Positions 8,696 to 18,064 of a DNA stretch of 64,000 nt are shown piece after piece. A program made the position numbers and the translations under genes. The notes under the pieces are model-generated. The model made no database searches. It was not told where the DNA came from and was given only the letters and a program-made list of their open reading frames with translations. Source of the stretch: CAWJMD01 sp963845675 (lineage in GTDB: Bacteria; Actinomycetota; Actinomycetes; Actinomycetales; CAWJMD01); NCBI GenBank assembly GCA_963845675.1, contig CAWJSX010000001.1, forward strand, positions 2,007,079 through 2,071,078. Reading direction: 5' to 3'. Numbering within the stretch: position 1 is the stretch's first letter; every line of letters begins with the position of its first letter.

Positions 8696-10063
8696 GGGAC
8701 GACGTCCACGCGCCGACCGGCGCCGACTGAGGAGGCGGTGCCGCAGGGCGCGCTCTCGCCGAGCAGGCGCGCGAGGCGCTCGGCGCGCGCGCCGGCGTAG
8801 ACGTCGAGGGTCGCGGTCGACCGTGGCGTCCCACCCGAACGTCTCGGCGTGGGCACGGGCGCCTCGCCGCGAGCCGTTCCAGCCGGGCCGGTGTCGTGCG
8901 ACCAGCCCGAGCAGCACCCTCGCCCACTCGGCCGGGTCGTGGCCGTCGACGAGCACGCCCTGACCGGCCGTCGTCGACGGCGGTGACGAGGCCGCCGACG
9001 CGGGCGGCGACCACCGGCGTGCCGGCGGCCTGGGCCTCGATCGCGACGAGGCCGAAGGACTCGCTGTACGAGGGCACCGTGACGAGGTCGGCGGCGCGGT
9101 ACCAGTCGGCCAGGCCGGAGGCAGGCACGGGCGGGGCGAACCGGACGACGTCGGGGATCCCGGGGACACCCATCAGCCCCAGGTCGTGGGCGAGCGCCTG
9201 CAGCTCCTCCGGACGGTCGAGACCGCTGCCGCTGGGCCGCCGACCACGGCCAGCAGCAGCCGCGGACGCAGGGACGGGTCGCGCCGCAGCATCTCGGCCA
9301 CGGCCCGCACCACGACGTGCGGCGCCTTCAGCGGCTGGATACGTCCAGCGAACAGGAGGACGGTGCCGTCGGCGGGCAGCCCCAGCCGCTGCCTCGCGGC
9401 GGCCCGGTCGGCCCCCGTCCGCGTCCGGGTGGAAGACGTCGAGGTCGACCCCCGGCGGCACCACTGCCACCACGTCAGGGTCCGCCCCGTAGAGGTCGAC
9501 GAGCTCGGCACCCTCGGCGTTGGTGTTGGCGACCAGGCGGTCCGCGGCGTGCACGACCTGCTCCTCGCCGATCTCGCGGCCCGGCGGCTCCGCGACGTCG
9601 CCGTCCGCGAGGTGCGCGTTCTTGACCTTCGCCATCGTGTGCATGGTGTGCACGAGCGGCACGTTCCAGCGGTCCGGCCACGAGCCACCCCACCTGCCCG
9701 GAGAGCCAGTAGTGGGAGTGCACGACGTCGTACCAGCCGCTGGGCTCGCGCGCCTCGGCCCGCATCACGCCGGCGGTGAAGGCGCACAGCTGGCCGGGGA
9801 GGTCGTTCTTGCCCAGGCCGGCCAGGGGGCCGGCGACGACGTGACGCACCATGCACGCCCGGCATCAGCTCGACCAGCGGGTCGGCCTCGGACGACGTGG
9901 CCCGGGTGAAGATCTCGACCTCGGTGCCGCGCTCCGCCAGGCGACGGGCGACCTCGACCACGTAGACGTTGAGGCCACCGGCGTCGCCGGTACCCGGCTG
10001 CTCCAGCGGGGACGTGTGCACGGACAGCATGGCCACCCGGCGCGCCAGGTGCTCGTGACCCAT
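8692..10063 (-). CDS. mshA: D-inositol-3-phosphate glycosyltransferase MshA (many frameshifts)
   Basis: The first committed enzyme of mycothiol synthesis, transferring GlcNAc from UDP-GlcNAc to inositol 3-phosphate. Fragments in order: MLSVHTSPLEQPGTGDAGGL with GGLNVYVVEVARRLAERG, WYDVVHSHYWLSG, PLVHTMHTMAKVKN, VANTNAEGAELVDLYG, VLLFAGRIQPLKAPHVVVRA and SYSESFGLVAIEAQAAGTPV (the GT4 E-x7-E motif). At least seven frame changes occur in about 1.37 kb. Resolved ones are single extra bases after GTG (9853), GCC (9668) and GGC (9418), and one missing C near 9240. The C-terminus RRVDVVP ends at 8692. It is the most damaged gene here, yet every block is intact. Confidence 0.88.
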
Positions 10064-10148
10064 TCCGCGACGCTAACCCATTCGACCGGAATCGACCTCA
10101 TGCGGGGTGGGTGCCGCATCCCCGACGCGCGGCAGGCAGGATGAGACC

Positions 10149-10967
10149 GTGGCCGACCCTGGGCGCCCGGTCGGCACCGTGACGCGGGGAACGACCAACC
10201 CCAACCGTCTGCGCCGCATCGACCGCTGGCTCGCCGGCCCCGCGGCGGCCGCGCTGCGCCGGGCCGACGACCCGCTGGTGGTCGACCTGGGCTACGGCGC
10301 GTCGGCGGTCACCACCCTGGAGCTGGCGGACCGGCTGGCGCGGGTGCGGGCCGACGTCGACGTGGTCGGGCTGGAGATCGACCCCGAGCGCGTGAGGACG
10401 GGCACCTCGTCCCTGTCGGGCCGCCCACCCGGGGCCCCGTCCGTCCGCTTCGCCCGCGGCGGCTTCGAGCTGGGCGCGGTGGACGGTCGCCGCCCGGTGC
10501 TCGTACGAGCGGCCAACGTCCTGCGCCAGTACGACGTCGGCGAGGTCGCGTCGGCCTGGGACGAGGTCACGCACGCGTCTCGCGCCCGGCGGGCTGCTCG
10601 TCGACGCGACGTGCGACGAGCTCGGCCGCAGGGCGGCCTGGGTCACGGTCGGACGCGACGGACCCGTGTCGCTGACCCTGTCGCTGCGGCTGCGCGACCT
10701 GGCGCGTCCGTCGGACGTGGCCGAGAGGCTGCCGAAGGTGCTGATCCACCGCAACGTGCCGGGCGAGCCCGTCCACGCCTGGTTGCGAGCGCTCGACGAC
10801 GCCTGGGCGCGATCGGCCCACCTGGTGTCTTTCGGTGTGCGACAACGGTTCCTGGCGACGTGTCACGCGGCGCGTGACGAGGCGGGTGGCCGGTGCTCGG
10901 CGCGACGTCGAGGTGGCGGCTGGGCGAGGTCGGCGTCGCGTGGGAGGCGGTCGGGCCGCTCGGTTGA
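10149..10967 (+). CDS. class I SAM-dependent methyltransferase-like protein (frameshifted)
   Basis: GTG at 10149. Residues 37-75 contain VVDLGYGASAVTTLELADRL and DVVGLEIDPERV, a Rossmann SAM-binding motif I and acidic loop. The chain continues FELGAVDGRRPVLVRAANVL. It changes frame near 10575 into LAPGGLLVDATCDELGRR and RNVPGEPVHAWLRALDDAWA, and again near 10880 into VLGATSRWRLGEVGVAWEAV with TGA at 10965-10967. Reconstructed length is about 272 residues. This type occurs near mshA in other actinomycetes; substrate unknown. Confidence 0.75.
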
Positions 10968-10997
10968 GCTCGGTTGGGCTCGTCCGGGTCGCCGGCG

Positions 10998-11330
10998 CTA
11001 CCAGGTGCCGCCGTACCCGCCCGTCGAGCCGCCACCGCTGATCGCAGCGGACCGCGGGGCGCACCCTCGCCAGGTACACGCCGGCCGCGACGACGGCCGC
11101 GAGGTTGAGGATGTTGATGGGGCCGAGGAAGAAGTTGGGGAGGGAGACCAGGCCCACGGCCACGGCGACGCCGAGGATGATCATCCAGATCTGCTTCGTC
11201 TGGTTGCCGCTGGCGGGAAAGCGTCCGCACGGTGGCGGAGGGCGTCGACGAGGCAGAAGATCTGCATCCCCAGCGCGGCCAGCGCCAGCGCCCAGTAGAT
11301 GAGGACCTGCAGCGATCCCAGGAAGATCAC
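10998..11330 (-). CDS. DUF2516-family membrane protein (frameshifted)
   Basis: About 110 residues with a GTG start at 11330 that overlaps the dtd stop (GTGA). Two or three membrane helices are visible: LIYWALALAALGMQIFCLVD, IWMIILGVAVAVGLV and NILNLAAVVAAGVYLARVRP. A frame change near 11212 (one missing base in CCCGCC) joins the first helix to NQTKQIWM. A second near 11040 (one extra T) leads to ISGGGSTGGYGGTW and a TAG at 10998-11000. The Gly-rich tail is typical of the family. In mycobacteria the homologue lies beside hbhA; here it is 3 kb away. Confidence 0.75.
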
Positions 11331-11826
11331 GCCGCCGATCCTACGGTGTCGTCCTGCCTCCGGCGCCCTGGCGCCGCCGTGGCCGTGTCGAGCAGGAGGG
11401 TCACCGGACCGTCGTTGACCAGGGCGACGCGCATGTCGGCACCGAACACGCCGGTCGCGACCGTCAGGCCCTCGGCCCGCAGTGCGGCGACCAGCGCCTC
11501 GACGACCGGCTCGGCCACGGCGGCCGGTGCCGCCGCGTTCCAGGACGGACGCCGGCCCTTGCTGCTGTCGGCGTAGAGCGTGAACTGGCTGACGACCAGC
11601 AGCGGAGCGCTGACGTCCGAGACGGACCGCTCGCCGTCGAGGATGCGCAGGCCCGCCACCTTGCGCGCGGTCCAGGTCGACCTCGGCGGGCCCGTCGTCG
11701 TGGGTGACACCGAGCAGCACCAGCAGGGCCTGCCCGCTCTCGTTGGCCGCTGCCGTCGACCTCGCCCACGACGTCGCCTGCCACGGTCACCGACGCGTGC
11801 GTGACCCTCTGCACGAGCGCTCGCAC
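11327..11826 (-). CDS. dtd: D-aminoacyl-tRNA deacylase (frameshifted)
   Basis: Removes D-amino acids from mischarged tRNA. The GTG at 11826 has AGGAGG 6 bases upstream and follows the asparaginase stop directly. Fragments: MRALVQRVTHASVTV, GQALLVLLGVTHDDG, VSQFTLYADSSKGRRPSWNAAAP (with the catalytic SQF loop) and VALVNDGPVTLLLDT (the NxGP Gly-cisPro motif). Frame changes near 11755 and 11665. The ending beyond LLLDT is a short non-conserved tail, overlapping the next gene by 4 bases. Confidence 0.88.
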
Positions 11827-11834
11827 GGCCCTCC

Positions 11835-12821
11835 TCAGGATGCGCGCCGGCACCACGGCGACGATCTCGCCGACCGGGCGCCCGTGCCCGAGCACCGGCG
11901 ACGTGCCCGACCTCGTCGAGCACCGGCGCGTCGAGTCCCGAGCTCGCGGAGCACGGCGGCCATCACCACGGGCCGAGCGCGCTGGGAGCCGTCGAGGATC
12001 TTCAGGGCCGCGGCGCGGCCGTCGGCGAGCCCCACCGCGTAGACGCCCTCCGCTCCGTCCTTGGCCACCAGCCCGGGAACGCCGGCCATCAGCCGGGTCA
12101 CGTCCCGGCCCGTGCCGCCGACCATCTCCGGGTGCGCGCTCATGGCACGGCCCACGCGGGCGAGCGGGTCCGACCCGGCCCCGCCGTGGTCGGCGGACGC
12201 GGCTCGCGCGACGGCTCCGAACGCCCGTGCGAGACCGGTCAGGGTGCACGAGAAGAGGGGAGCGCCGCAGCCGTCGACGGCCACGTGGTGCGGCTCGTCG
12301 CCGGTCAGCTCGCGGATCACCTCGCGGATCGCGCGCTGCAGGGGGTGCGCCGGGTCCAGGTAGCTCGCGGTGTCCCACCCCGCGGCCACGCACGTCGCGA
12401 GCATCGCCGCGTGCTTGCCGGAGCAGTTCTGGGCCAGGGAGGTGGGTCCGTGGCCGTCAGCGCGCCACCGCAGGGCGGCCTCCTCGTCGATCGGGAGGTC
12501 GGGCGTGTTCTGCAGGTCCGCCTCCGACAGCCCCGCACCGCTGAGGATCCGCAGCGCGCCCTCGCGGTGCATGGGCTCTCCCGAGTGGCTCGCGCACGCC
12601 AGCGCCAGGAGCGGACCGTCGAGGTCGAGACCCGACCGCAGCATGGCGACCGCCTGGAGCGGCTTGAGCGAGCTGCGCGCGAACACGTCGAGGTGCGGGT
12701 CGCCCGCGCGGACGGTGACCCTGCCGGACGGGTCGCAGCCGACCACGTGGCCGTGGTGCACGGACTCGACCACGTCGACGCGGACGACGGTCGCGACCAC
12801 GTCGGCGGCCGAGGCGATCAC
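11835..12821 (-). CDS. asparaginase II-family protein (frameshift near C-terminus)
   Basis: About 328 residues of the Pfam asparaginase II type (thermolabile L-asparaginase-like). It shows VDVVESVHHGHVVGCDPSGR, FARSSLKPLQAVAML, CASHSGEPMHREGALRIL, QNCSGKHAAMLATC and MVGGTGRDVTRLMAG, all typical blocks. A frame change occurs near 11940, and the last residues (GRPVGEI) lie in another frame; a further small shift is needed to reach the TGA at 11835-11837. The start is uncertain: GTG at 12821 gives a plausible N-terminus ten residues before the VVESVH block. Confidence 0.82.
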   Translation of the reverse strand: MIASAADVVATVVRVDVVESVHHGHVVGCDPSGRVTVRAGDPHLDVFARSSLKPLQAVAMLRSGLDLDGPLLALACASHSGEPMHREGALRILSGAGLSEADLQNTPDLPIDEEAALRWRADGHGPTSLAQNCSGKHAAMLATCVAAGWDTASYLDPAHPLQRAIREVIRELTGDEPHHVAVDGCGAPLFSCTLTGLARAFGAVARAASADHGGAGSDPLARVGRAMSAHPEMVGGTGRDVTRLMAGVPGLVAKDGAEGVYAVGLADGRAAALKILDGSQRARPVVMAAVLRELGTRRAGARRGRARRRCSGTGARSARSSPWCRRAS

Positions 12822-12894
12822 GGGATGGGGGGCGGTGGACGGGAGGCTCGAGGGGGCTGGGCACGCCCGCAGCCTAGGGGCCGTGGCCGCGAGG

Positions 12895-14208
12895 TCAGGC
12901 GCGGGGACGTCCCAGTGCGCGGTAGGTCCAGCCCGCCGCACGCCACGCGTCGGCGTCGAGGGCGTTGCGGCCGTCCAGCATGCTGCGGTTGCGGACGATG
13001 TCGCCGAGCTTGCCGGCGTCCAACCCCGTGAACTGGGGCCACTCGGTGAGCAGCAGCACGACGTCCGCGTTCTCGCACGCCTCCTCGGCGGTCTCCACGT
13101 AGGAGAGGTCCGGCCACATGCGCCGGGCGTTGTCCAGCGCGTGCGGGTCGGTGACCACGACGTCACCGCCCTGCAGACGCATCTGCGCCGCGACGTTGAG
13201 GGCGGGCGAGTCGCGGATGTCGTCGCTGTGCGGCTTGAACGCCGCCCCCAGCACGGCGATCCGCCGTCCGACGAAGGAGCCGCCGCACGCCTCGCGGGCC
13301 ATCTCGACCATGCGGGACCGGCGACGCAGGTTGATCGCGTCCACCTCGCGCAGGAAGGTCAGCGCCTGGTCGGCTCCGAGCTCCCCGGCGCGCGCCATGA
13401 AGGCCCGGATGTCCTTGGGCAGGCAGCCGCCCCCGAAACCGAGCCCGGCGCCCAGGAACTTGCGCCCGATGCGGTCGTCGAAGCCGAGCGCGTCGGCGAG
13501 CAGGGTGACGTCGGCGCCCGCGGCCTCGCAGACCTCCGACATGGCGTTGATGAAGGAGATCTTCGTGGCGAGGAAGGCGTTCGCGGCGACCTTGACGAGC
13601 TCGGCGGTCTCGTAGTCGCACGTCACGACCGGCGTGCCCGCCTCGATCGCGGTCGCGTAGACCTCACGGAGCGTCTGCTCGGCCCTCTCGCTCGCGACGC
13701 CGAAGACGAGCCGGTCGGGGGCCACGGTGTCCTTGACCGCGTGGCCCTCACGCAGGAACTCGGGGTTCCACGCCAGCTCGAGGTGTGGGGCCGTACCGGC
13801 GAGCAGCGTGCTCAGCGAGGCGGCGGTGCCGACCGGCACGGTCGACTTCCCGACGACCAGCGCAGGACCCGAGACGTGCTGTGCCACCGCCGTCGTCGCC
13901 GCGACGACCTGGGTGGTGTCGGCCGCCAGCTCGCCCTTCCGCTGCGGCGTGCCCACGCAGACGAAGACCACGTCGGCGTCGGCGAGGGTCGAGAAGTCGG
14001 TGCTGAACGAGAGCCGGCCGGTGGCGAGCGTGCGGGCGAGCAGGTCGTCCAGCTCGGGCTCGAAGAACGGGGCCGCCGCCTCGCGCAGCGCCTCCACCTT
14101 CGCGGCGTCGACGTCCACGCCGACCACCTGGTGCCCCAGCTCCGCCATGCACGCGGCGTGCACCGCGCCCAGGTAGCCGCAGCCGACTACGCCGATCGTC
14201 AAGGTCAT
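12895..14208 (-). CDS. ugd: UDP-glucose 6-dehydrogenase family
   Basis: An intact 437-residue nucleotide-sugar dehydrogenase that oxidises UDP-glucose to UDP-glucuronate with two NAD+. The N-terminal Rossmann motif is IGVVGCGYLGAVHAACMAELG. KSTVPVGT, the EFLREGHAV block and the catalytic-Cys loop GFGGGCLPKDIRAF follow, then the C-terminal UDP-binding domain with GAAFKPHSDDIRDSPAL and LLTEWPQFTGLD. ATG at 14208. A perfect 15-bp hairpin separates it from the hbhA-like gene upstream. It probably feeds cell-envelope polysaccharide synthesis; no glycosyltransferase operon adjoins it. Confidence 0.93.
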   Translation of the reverse strand: MTLTIGVVGCGYLGAVHAACMAELGHQVVGVDVDAAKVEALREAAAPFFEPELDDLLARTLATGRLSFSTDFSTLADADVVFVCVGTPQRKGELAADTTQVVAATTAVAQHVSGPALVVGKSTVPVGTAASLSTLLAGTAPHLELAWNPEFLREGHAVKDTVAPDRLVFGVASERAEQTLREVYATAIEAGTPVVTCDYETAELVKVAANAFLATKISFINAMSEVCEAAGADVTLLADALGFDDRIGRKFLGAGLGFGGGCLPKDIRAFMARAGELGADQALTFLREVDAINLRRRSRMVEMAREACGGSFVGRRIAVLGAAFKPHSDDIRDSPALNVAAQMRLQGGDVVVTDPHALDNARRMWPDLSYVETAEEACENADVVLLLTEWPQFTGLDAGKLGDIVRNRSMLDGRNALDADAWRAAGWTYRALGRPRA

Positions 14209-14272
14209 GCGCACATCCTGCCGCAGCGCGCGGGCGCGCGAGGACGGAACCGGCCCGCCCCCGGACGTGGGA

Positions 14273-14307
14273 AAGTGGGGCACGCCGGCGTTCGGCGTGC
14301 CCCACTT
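14273..14307 (-). terminator. strong hairpin terminator after the hbhA-like gene
   Basis: A 15-bp perfect stem at 14273-14287 and 14293-14307 with a 5-base loop. On the minus strand it is followed by TTTCCC. It lies about 35 bases beyond the stop of the hbhA-like gene and before ugd. Good intrinsic terminator geometry with a short U-run. Confidence 0.75.
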
Positions 14308-14340
14308 CCGAGGTCTCGCTGGGTCAGCGAGGGCGTGGTG

Positions 14341-14994
14341 TCAGCTGCCGACCTTGTCGGCGGCGGCGGACGCGGCCTTGGTCGCCGAGGCGGCCGTCTT
14401 CTTCGCGGTGGTCGTCGCGCCCTTGGCGGCGGACTTCGACGCGGTGGCGCGCTTGCGAGCCGTCGTCGCGGTCCGCTTCGCGGGCGTCTTCGTGGCCTTG
14501 GTCGCCTTGGTGGCGCTCGAGGACACCGACGTCTTGGTGGTCTCGGCGGCCTGCTCGGCCTGGCGGGTCGCGGTGGTCACCGTGGCCTTGGCCGCGGTCG
14601 TGGTGTCCTTGGTGCCGCGACGGACGGTGGTGACGGCGGCCTTGGTGCGGCTCAGGGTCGTGCGACCCTGCTCCACCAGGTCCTGCGTCGCCTTCTGGCG
14701 GCGGATGCGCTCGACGAGCTTCTTGCCGCGGTCGGCGAGGTCGTCGAAGCCCTCCTCGAGCTTGCCGGCCGCCTCGAGGCCCTTGCTCACGGCGGTGGTC
14801 GGGAGCTGCTTGGCACCCTGCTGGATCGAGGCCTGCAGGTTCACGCCGTCGAGCTCCTTGCGAACCTCGGCGGCACGCTTCTGCGCGGTGCTCTGGGTGG
14901 CGCGGACACGCTCGACGGCGAGGTCGGTGATGCCCACGACCACGTAGCCGGTGTCGACTGCGGTCTTCTTCAGGTCGTCAGAAAGGGTCGTCAT
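14341..14994 (-). CDS. hbhA: HbhA-like protein with histone H1-like Lys/Ala/Thr tail
   Basis: 217 residues. Residues 1-115 form a charged helical/coiled-coil domain (MTTLSDDLKKTAVDTGYVVV, KKLVERIRRQKATQDLVEQG) like mycobacterial heparin-binding haemagglutinin. Residues 120-217 are a low-complexity Lys/Ala/Thr tail with repeated KxTxxAKxT and AAKKTAAS-like units, resembling histone H1 or HbhA's heparin-binding tail. The adjacent upstream XRE gene matches the mycobacterial Rv0474-hbhA arrangement. In mycobacteria HbhA is a surface adhesin, but this soil-type version could equally bind DNA or envelope. No signal peptide. Intact. Confidence 0.8.
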   Translation of the reverse strand: MTTLSDDLKKTAVDTGYVVVGITDLAVERVRATQSTAQKRAAEVRKELDGVNLQASIQQGAKQLPTTAVSKGLEAAGKLEEGFDDLADRGKKLVERIRRQKATQDLVEQGRTTLSRTKAAVTTVRRGTKDTTTAAKATVTTATRQAEQAAETTKTSVSSSATKATKATKTPAKRTATTARKRATASKSAAKGATTTAKKTAASATKAASAAADKVGS

Positions 14995-14995
14995 G

Positions 14996-15484
14996 TCACT
15001 GTCCTCCAGTGGTTGTGCGAGTGGTCTTGGTGGTCTGGGTCCGCTTGCTCGCGGCGGCCTTCTTCGTGGTCCCGGACGCCGTGGACTTCCTGCGTCGGGG
15101 CGCCGTCGTCGTCGCCGGCGCTGCGTCCCGCACGTCGTCGCCCTGCTGGGCCTCCGCGCGGAACGAGGCGTAGATGTCGAGCAGCACCCGGCGGTGCCGT
15201 TCGCTGAGGTGGGGATCGGTCATGATCGCCGTCTCCACCTCGGCCCGGGTCTCGCGCTCGTCGAGGATCCCGGCCCGTACGTAGAGCACCTCCGCCGAGA
15301 TGCGAAGGCCCTTCGCGATCTGCTGGAGCACCTCCGCGCTCGGCTTGCGCAGGCCACGCTCCACCTGGCTCAGGTAGGGGTTCGAGACGCCGGCGGCCTC
15401 CGCGAGCTGCCGCAGCGAGAGCTTCGCGCCCTGCCGCTGCTCGCGCAGGAACTCACCGAGCTCGGTGACCTTCAGCGTTGCCAT
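14996..15484 (-). CDS. XRE-family regulator with basic low-complexity tail
   Basis: 162 residues. Residues 1-66 are a canonical HTH_XRE domain: LGEFLREQRQGAKLSLRQLA with EAAGVSNPYLSQVERGLRKP. The following helices (ILDERETRAEVETAIMTDPH, RHRRVLLDIYASF) match the regulator preceding hbhA in mycobacteria. Unlike that homologue, the last 40 residues are a Lys/Thr/Arg-rich tail (RRRKSTASGTTKKAAASKRT) of the same composition as the neighbouring HbhA-like tail. The stop is 1 base from the start of the hbhA-like gene, so they are co-transcribed. GTGGAGG precedes the ATG at 15484. A palindrome at 15495 is the likely autoregulatory site. Confidence 0.88.
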   Translation of the reverse strand: MATLKVTELGEFLREQRQGAKLSLRQLAEAAGVSNPYLSQVERGLRKPSAEVLQQIAKGLRISAEVLYVRAGILDERETRAEVETAIMTDPHLSERHRRVLLDIYASFRAEAQQGDDVRDAAPATTTAPRRRKSTASGTTKKAAASKRTQTTKTTRTTTGGQ

Positions 15485-15494
15485 GCCTCCACCA

Positions 15495-15512
15495 TGCTTG
15501 CTCTGGCAAGCA
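15495..15512. promoter_or_regulatory. inverted repeat, putative XRE operator
   Basis: TGCTTGC-tctg-GCAAGCA is a perfect 7-bp inverted repeat starting 11 bases upstream of the XRE regulator's ATG. Further GCAAG half-sites follow at 15516-15520 and about 15533-15537. Clustered half-sites just before a self-contained XRE-hbhA unit suggest autoregulation. Inference from position and symmetry only. Confidence 0.5.
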
Positions 15513-15563
15513 GTTGCAAGCGCTAGCAGCAGCAAGCGGACGTGGCGTGCGTCACGTCCGTGC

Positions 15564-16417
15564 TCAGGGCCTGACGGGGCGCCGGTCCTTGACGCCCAGC
15601 AGCTCCCGCGCGTCGGCGGTGCCCATCGGGGGCCGCTGCATCTCCGTCGCACAGCCGTGCGGCGCGCGCGACCAGCTCGGCGTTGCCGTGCACCGGGCGC
15701 CCCCGGCCGTACATGAGGTTGTCCTCCATGCCGACCCGCAGGTGGCCACCCATCGACAGGGCAGCGGCCATCACCGGCAGGTGGCTGCGCCCGATCCCGG
15801 TGGCCGACCAGGAGGTGACCTCCGCCGGGAGCGCCGCCACACCGGCGACCAGCGCCTGCGGCGGTGCCGGGCATGCCGCCGGGCACGCCGGTGACGAAGT
15901 CGACGTGCACCCTGCCGCCGAACGGCAGCCCGCAGGTGTCGACCAGACGGCGCAGCGACTCGACCTGGCCCAGGTCGAACAGCTCGAACTCCGGCACCAC
16001 CTCGCGCTCCTGCGCCTGGCGGTACAGGTCGACCATCAACGACCACGGGTTCATGAAGACGTCGTCGCCGAAGTTGACGGTGCCGCAGGTCAGCGAGCAC
16101 GAGTCCGGCTCGGCCTCCAGCACGCGCAGCCGCGTCTCGAGCGGGTCGTGGACGCTGCCGCCGGTCGACAGCTGGACCACCAGGTCGGTCTGCTCGCGCA
16201 GCGCCTCGACGGTGGCGCGGAGCCGTCCCAGGTCGAGGGTGGGCCGGTGGTCGTCGTCGCGGATGTGGACGTGCACCAGCGCCGCCCCCGCGGCCTCGCA
16301 CGCGACCGCCGTCGCGACGAGCTCGTCGAGCGTGGTCGGCAGCTGCGGCCACTGCTCCTTGGACGTCTCGGCCCCGGTGGGGGCCACGGTGATCAGCGTC
16401 GTCGGCACGGCGGGCAT
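15564..16417 (-). CDS. BKACE-family beta-keto acid cleavage enzyme (two frameshifts)
   Basis: Formerly DUF849. These Zn-dependent TIM barrels condense a beta-keto acid with acetyl-CoA to yield acetoacetate and a new CoA ester. Fragments: LITVAPTGAETSKE, AAGAALVHVHIRDDD with the HxH zinc pair, PDSCSLTCGTVNFGDDVFMN, FELFDLGQVESLRRL, PVMAAALSMGGHLRVGMEDN and MQRPPMGTADARELLGV. Shifts at about 15865 and 15650; total length less two bases is exactly 284 codons, consistent with two single-base insertions. Substrate cannot be assigned. Confidence 0.85.
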
Positions 16418-16455
16418 CCTGCCAGACCGGACGTGCCGTCCCTGGACCCGTCCGG

Positions 16456-17495
16456 TCAGGGGGCGACGACGGCCTCCTGGGCGCCGCTGACGCCGTCGGC
16501 GACGAGCACGGCGTCGACGGGCACCGACGCGCTTGACGACCGCCAGGGCGATCGGGCCCAGCTCGTGGTGGCGCACGACGCTGGTCAGCCGTCCGACCGG
16601 CCGCTCGCCGTCCTTGCCGCCCGGGGCCGTCAGCGCGGTGCCCGGCTCCGGCAGCAGGTGCCCCGAGCCGTCCAGGTGCAGGAAGACCAGCCGCCGCGGC
16701 GGCCGTCCCAGGTTGTGCACCCGCGCGACGGTCTCCTGGCCGCGGTAGCAGCCCTTCTGCAGGTGCACCGCCGTGCGCAGCCAGTCGAGCTCGTGCGGGA
16801 TCGTCCGGTGGTCGGTGTCGGCACCGAAGCGGGGGCGCCACGCCGCGACCCGCAGCGCCTCGGCGGCCCAGGTGCCGGCGAGCGCGAGATCCGCCGGTCA
16901 GCGAACCGATCTCGCCACGCGGGACGAGCACCTCGACCCAGGCCGCTCCGGGCCGGGGTGGTCCGCGTCGTCGACGCCGCTGTAGCTCACGCTGCCGTCC
17001 GACAGCGCGGCCACGGGTCGACCCACGCCACCGTCCTCGCCGAGGGAGTCCAGCGCACGGCCGGGCACGCCGGAGAGGACGGCCCAGTCTCCCGTCACGT
17101 CGGTGATCTCGACGCGCAGCATGAAGCGCATCTTCTCCAGGTGGGCGACGAGCGGGCGCCCCGCGCCGGGCTCGACCGTGATCCAGCAGGTCTCACCGTC
17201 GTCGACCAGGTGCAGGGCGTTCTCGACGTGACCGTGCGGGCTGAGGACCAGCGCCTCGGCCGACGTCGCCGGGGGCCAGGTCGCGCAGCCGCTGGGTGGT
17301 CAGGGTGTCGAGCCAGGTCAGGCGGTCCGGCCCCGGAGACGGTGACGACCTCGCGGTGCGACGTGTCGACGACGGCCAGCCCCGCCGCTGAGGGCCGCTG
17401 CTCGCGCGTCGGGTCGCCGTAGTGCCAGGCGACGTCGGCGTCGAGGCCGTGGCCGGCGACGGCGCCTCGCGCTGCAGGAGCGGTGAGCCCGTCAC
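16456..17495 (-). CDS. ygfZ: folate-binding protein YgfZ (several frameshifts)
   Basis: Tetrahydrofolate-binding GcvT-like protein that helps maintain Fe-S clusters. The diagnostic motif KGCYRGQETVARVHNLG is present. Other blocks: GAVAGHGLDADVAWHYGDP, RLTWLDTLTTQRLRDLAPG, HGHVENALHLVDDGETCWIT, KMRFMLRVEITDVTGDWAVL and GERPVGRLTSVVRHHELGPIA. The chain uses several frames with shifts near 17465, 17330, 17270, 16905 and 16520. Start taken at GTG 17495 (MTGSPLLQ), which overlaps the upstream nitrobindin-like gene by 4 bases. Ends at 16456. Confidence 0.85.
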
Positions 17496-18054
17496 GGCGT
17501 GGCCCTCGCTGCGCCACGCGCTTCAGCCGGGCGGAGGCGTGCGACGACATGGGCGTCGCCGACCGCGGCCATGTCCATCACCCACAGCAGGTCCCCCTCG
17601 ACCATGCCGTACATGCGCTGCGCCGCCGTGTACTCCTTGGCGGTGGTGGTGCGGGCCACCACGTCGGTCGTCAGGTCGACGCGGGCGCCGGTGGCACGGC
17701 CGGTGTAGATCTCGACGAAACCGGTCGGGTGGGCCAGCAGCACCTCGACGTCGATGCCCTGGTGGTCGCGGGCGGCCGCGTCCGCCGCCTCGGGCGATCG
17801 GCGGGACGACCACCCGCCAGTACCCGGACTCGCTCGCGAGGGGTCGGACGACCTCGCCGTCGTCGTCCAGCAGGAAGGACTGGGAGCGGTAGTGCAGGAA
17901 GGCGCGGCCGTCATGGCTGAACTCGACCTCCTGGCCGAACGGCACGCTCGTCGATGGTCGGGTACCCGACGACGCCGGCGCCCTCCCAGCGGCCGAGCAG
18001 CCAGGCGACGGGCACCAGCGGCGCGGGCAGGTCCTCGGGGATCTCGAAGGGCAT
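17492..18054 (-). CDS. nitrobindin/FABP-like heme-binding beta-barrel protein (frameshifted)
   Basis: Starts MPFEIPEDLPAPLVPVAWLL and continues GRWEGAGVVGYPTI, the GxWxGxG motif of THAP4/nitrobindin-type barrels. It goes on with PFGQEVEFSHDGRAFLHYRS, LASESGYWRV, EVLLAHPTGFVEIYTGRA and YTAAQRMYGMVEGDLLWVMD. In actinobacteria these bind ferric heme and isomerise peroxynitrite. Shifts near 17945 and 17800. It overlaps ygfZ by 4 bases. Confidence 0.85.
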
Positions 18055-18064
18055 CGAGCGCCGC

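Noticed and set aside
12370..15207. A 945-codon open frame on the plus strand
   Set aside because: It lies antisense to asparaginase, ugd, hbhA and the XRE gene, all with clear motifs. Long antisense frames are expected at this GC content.
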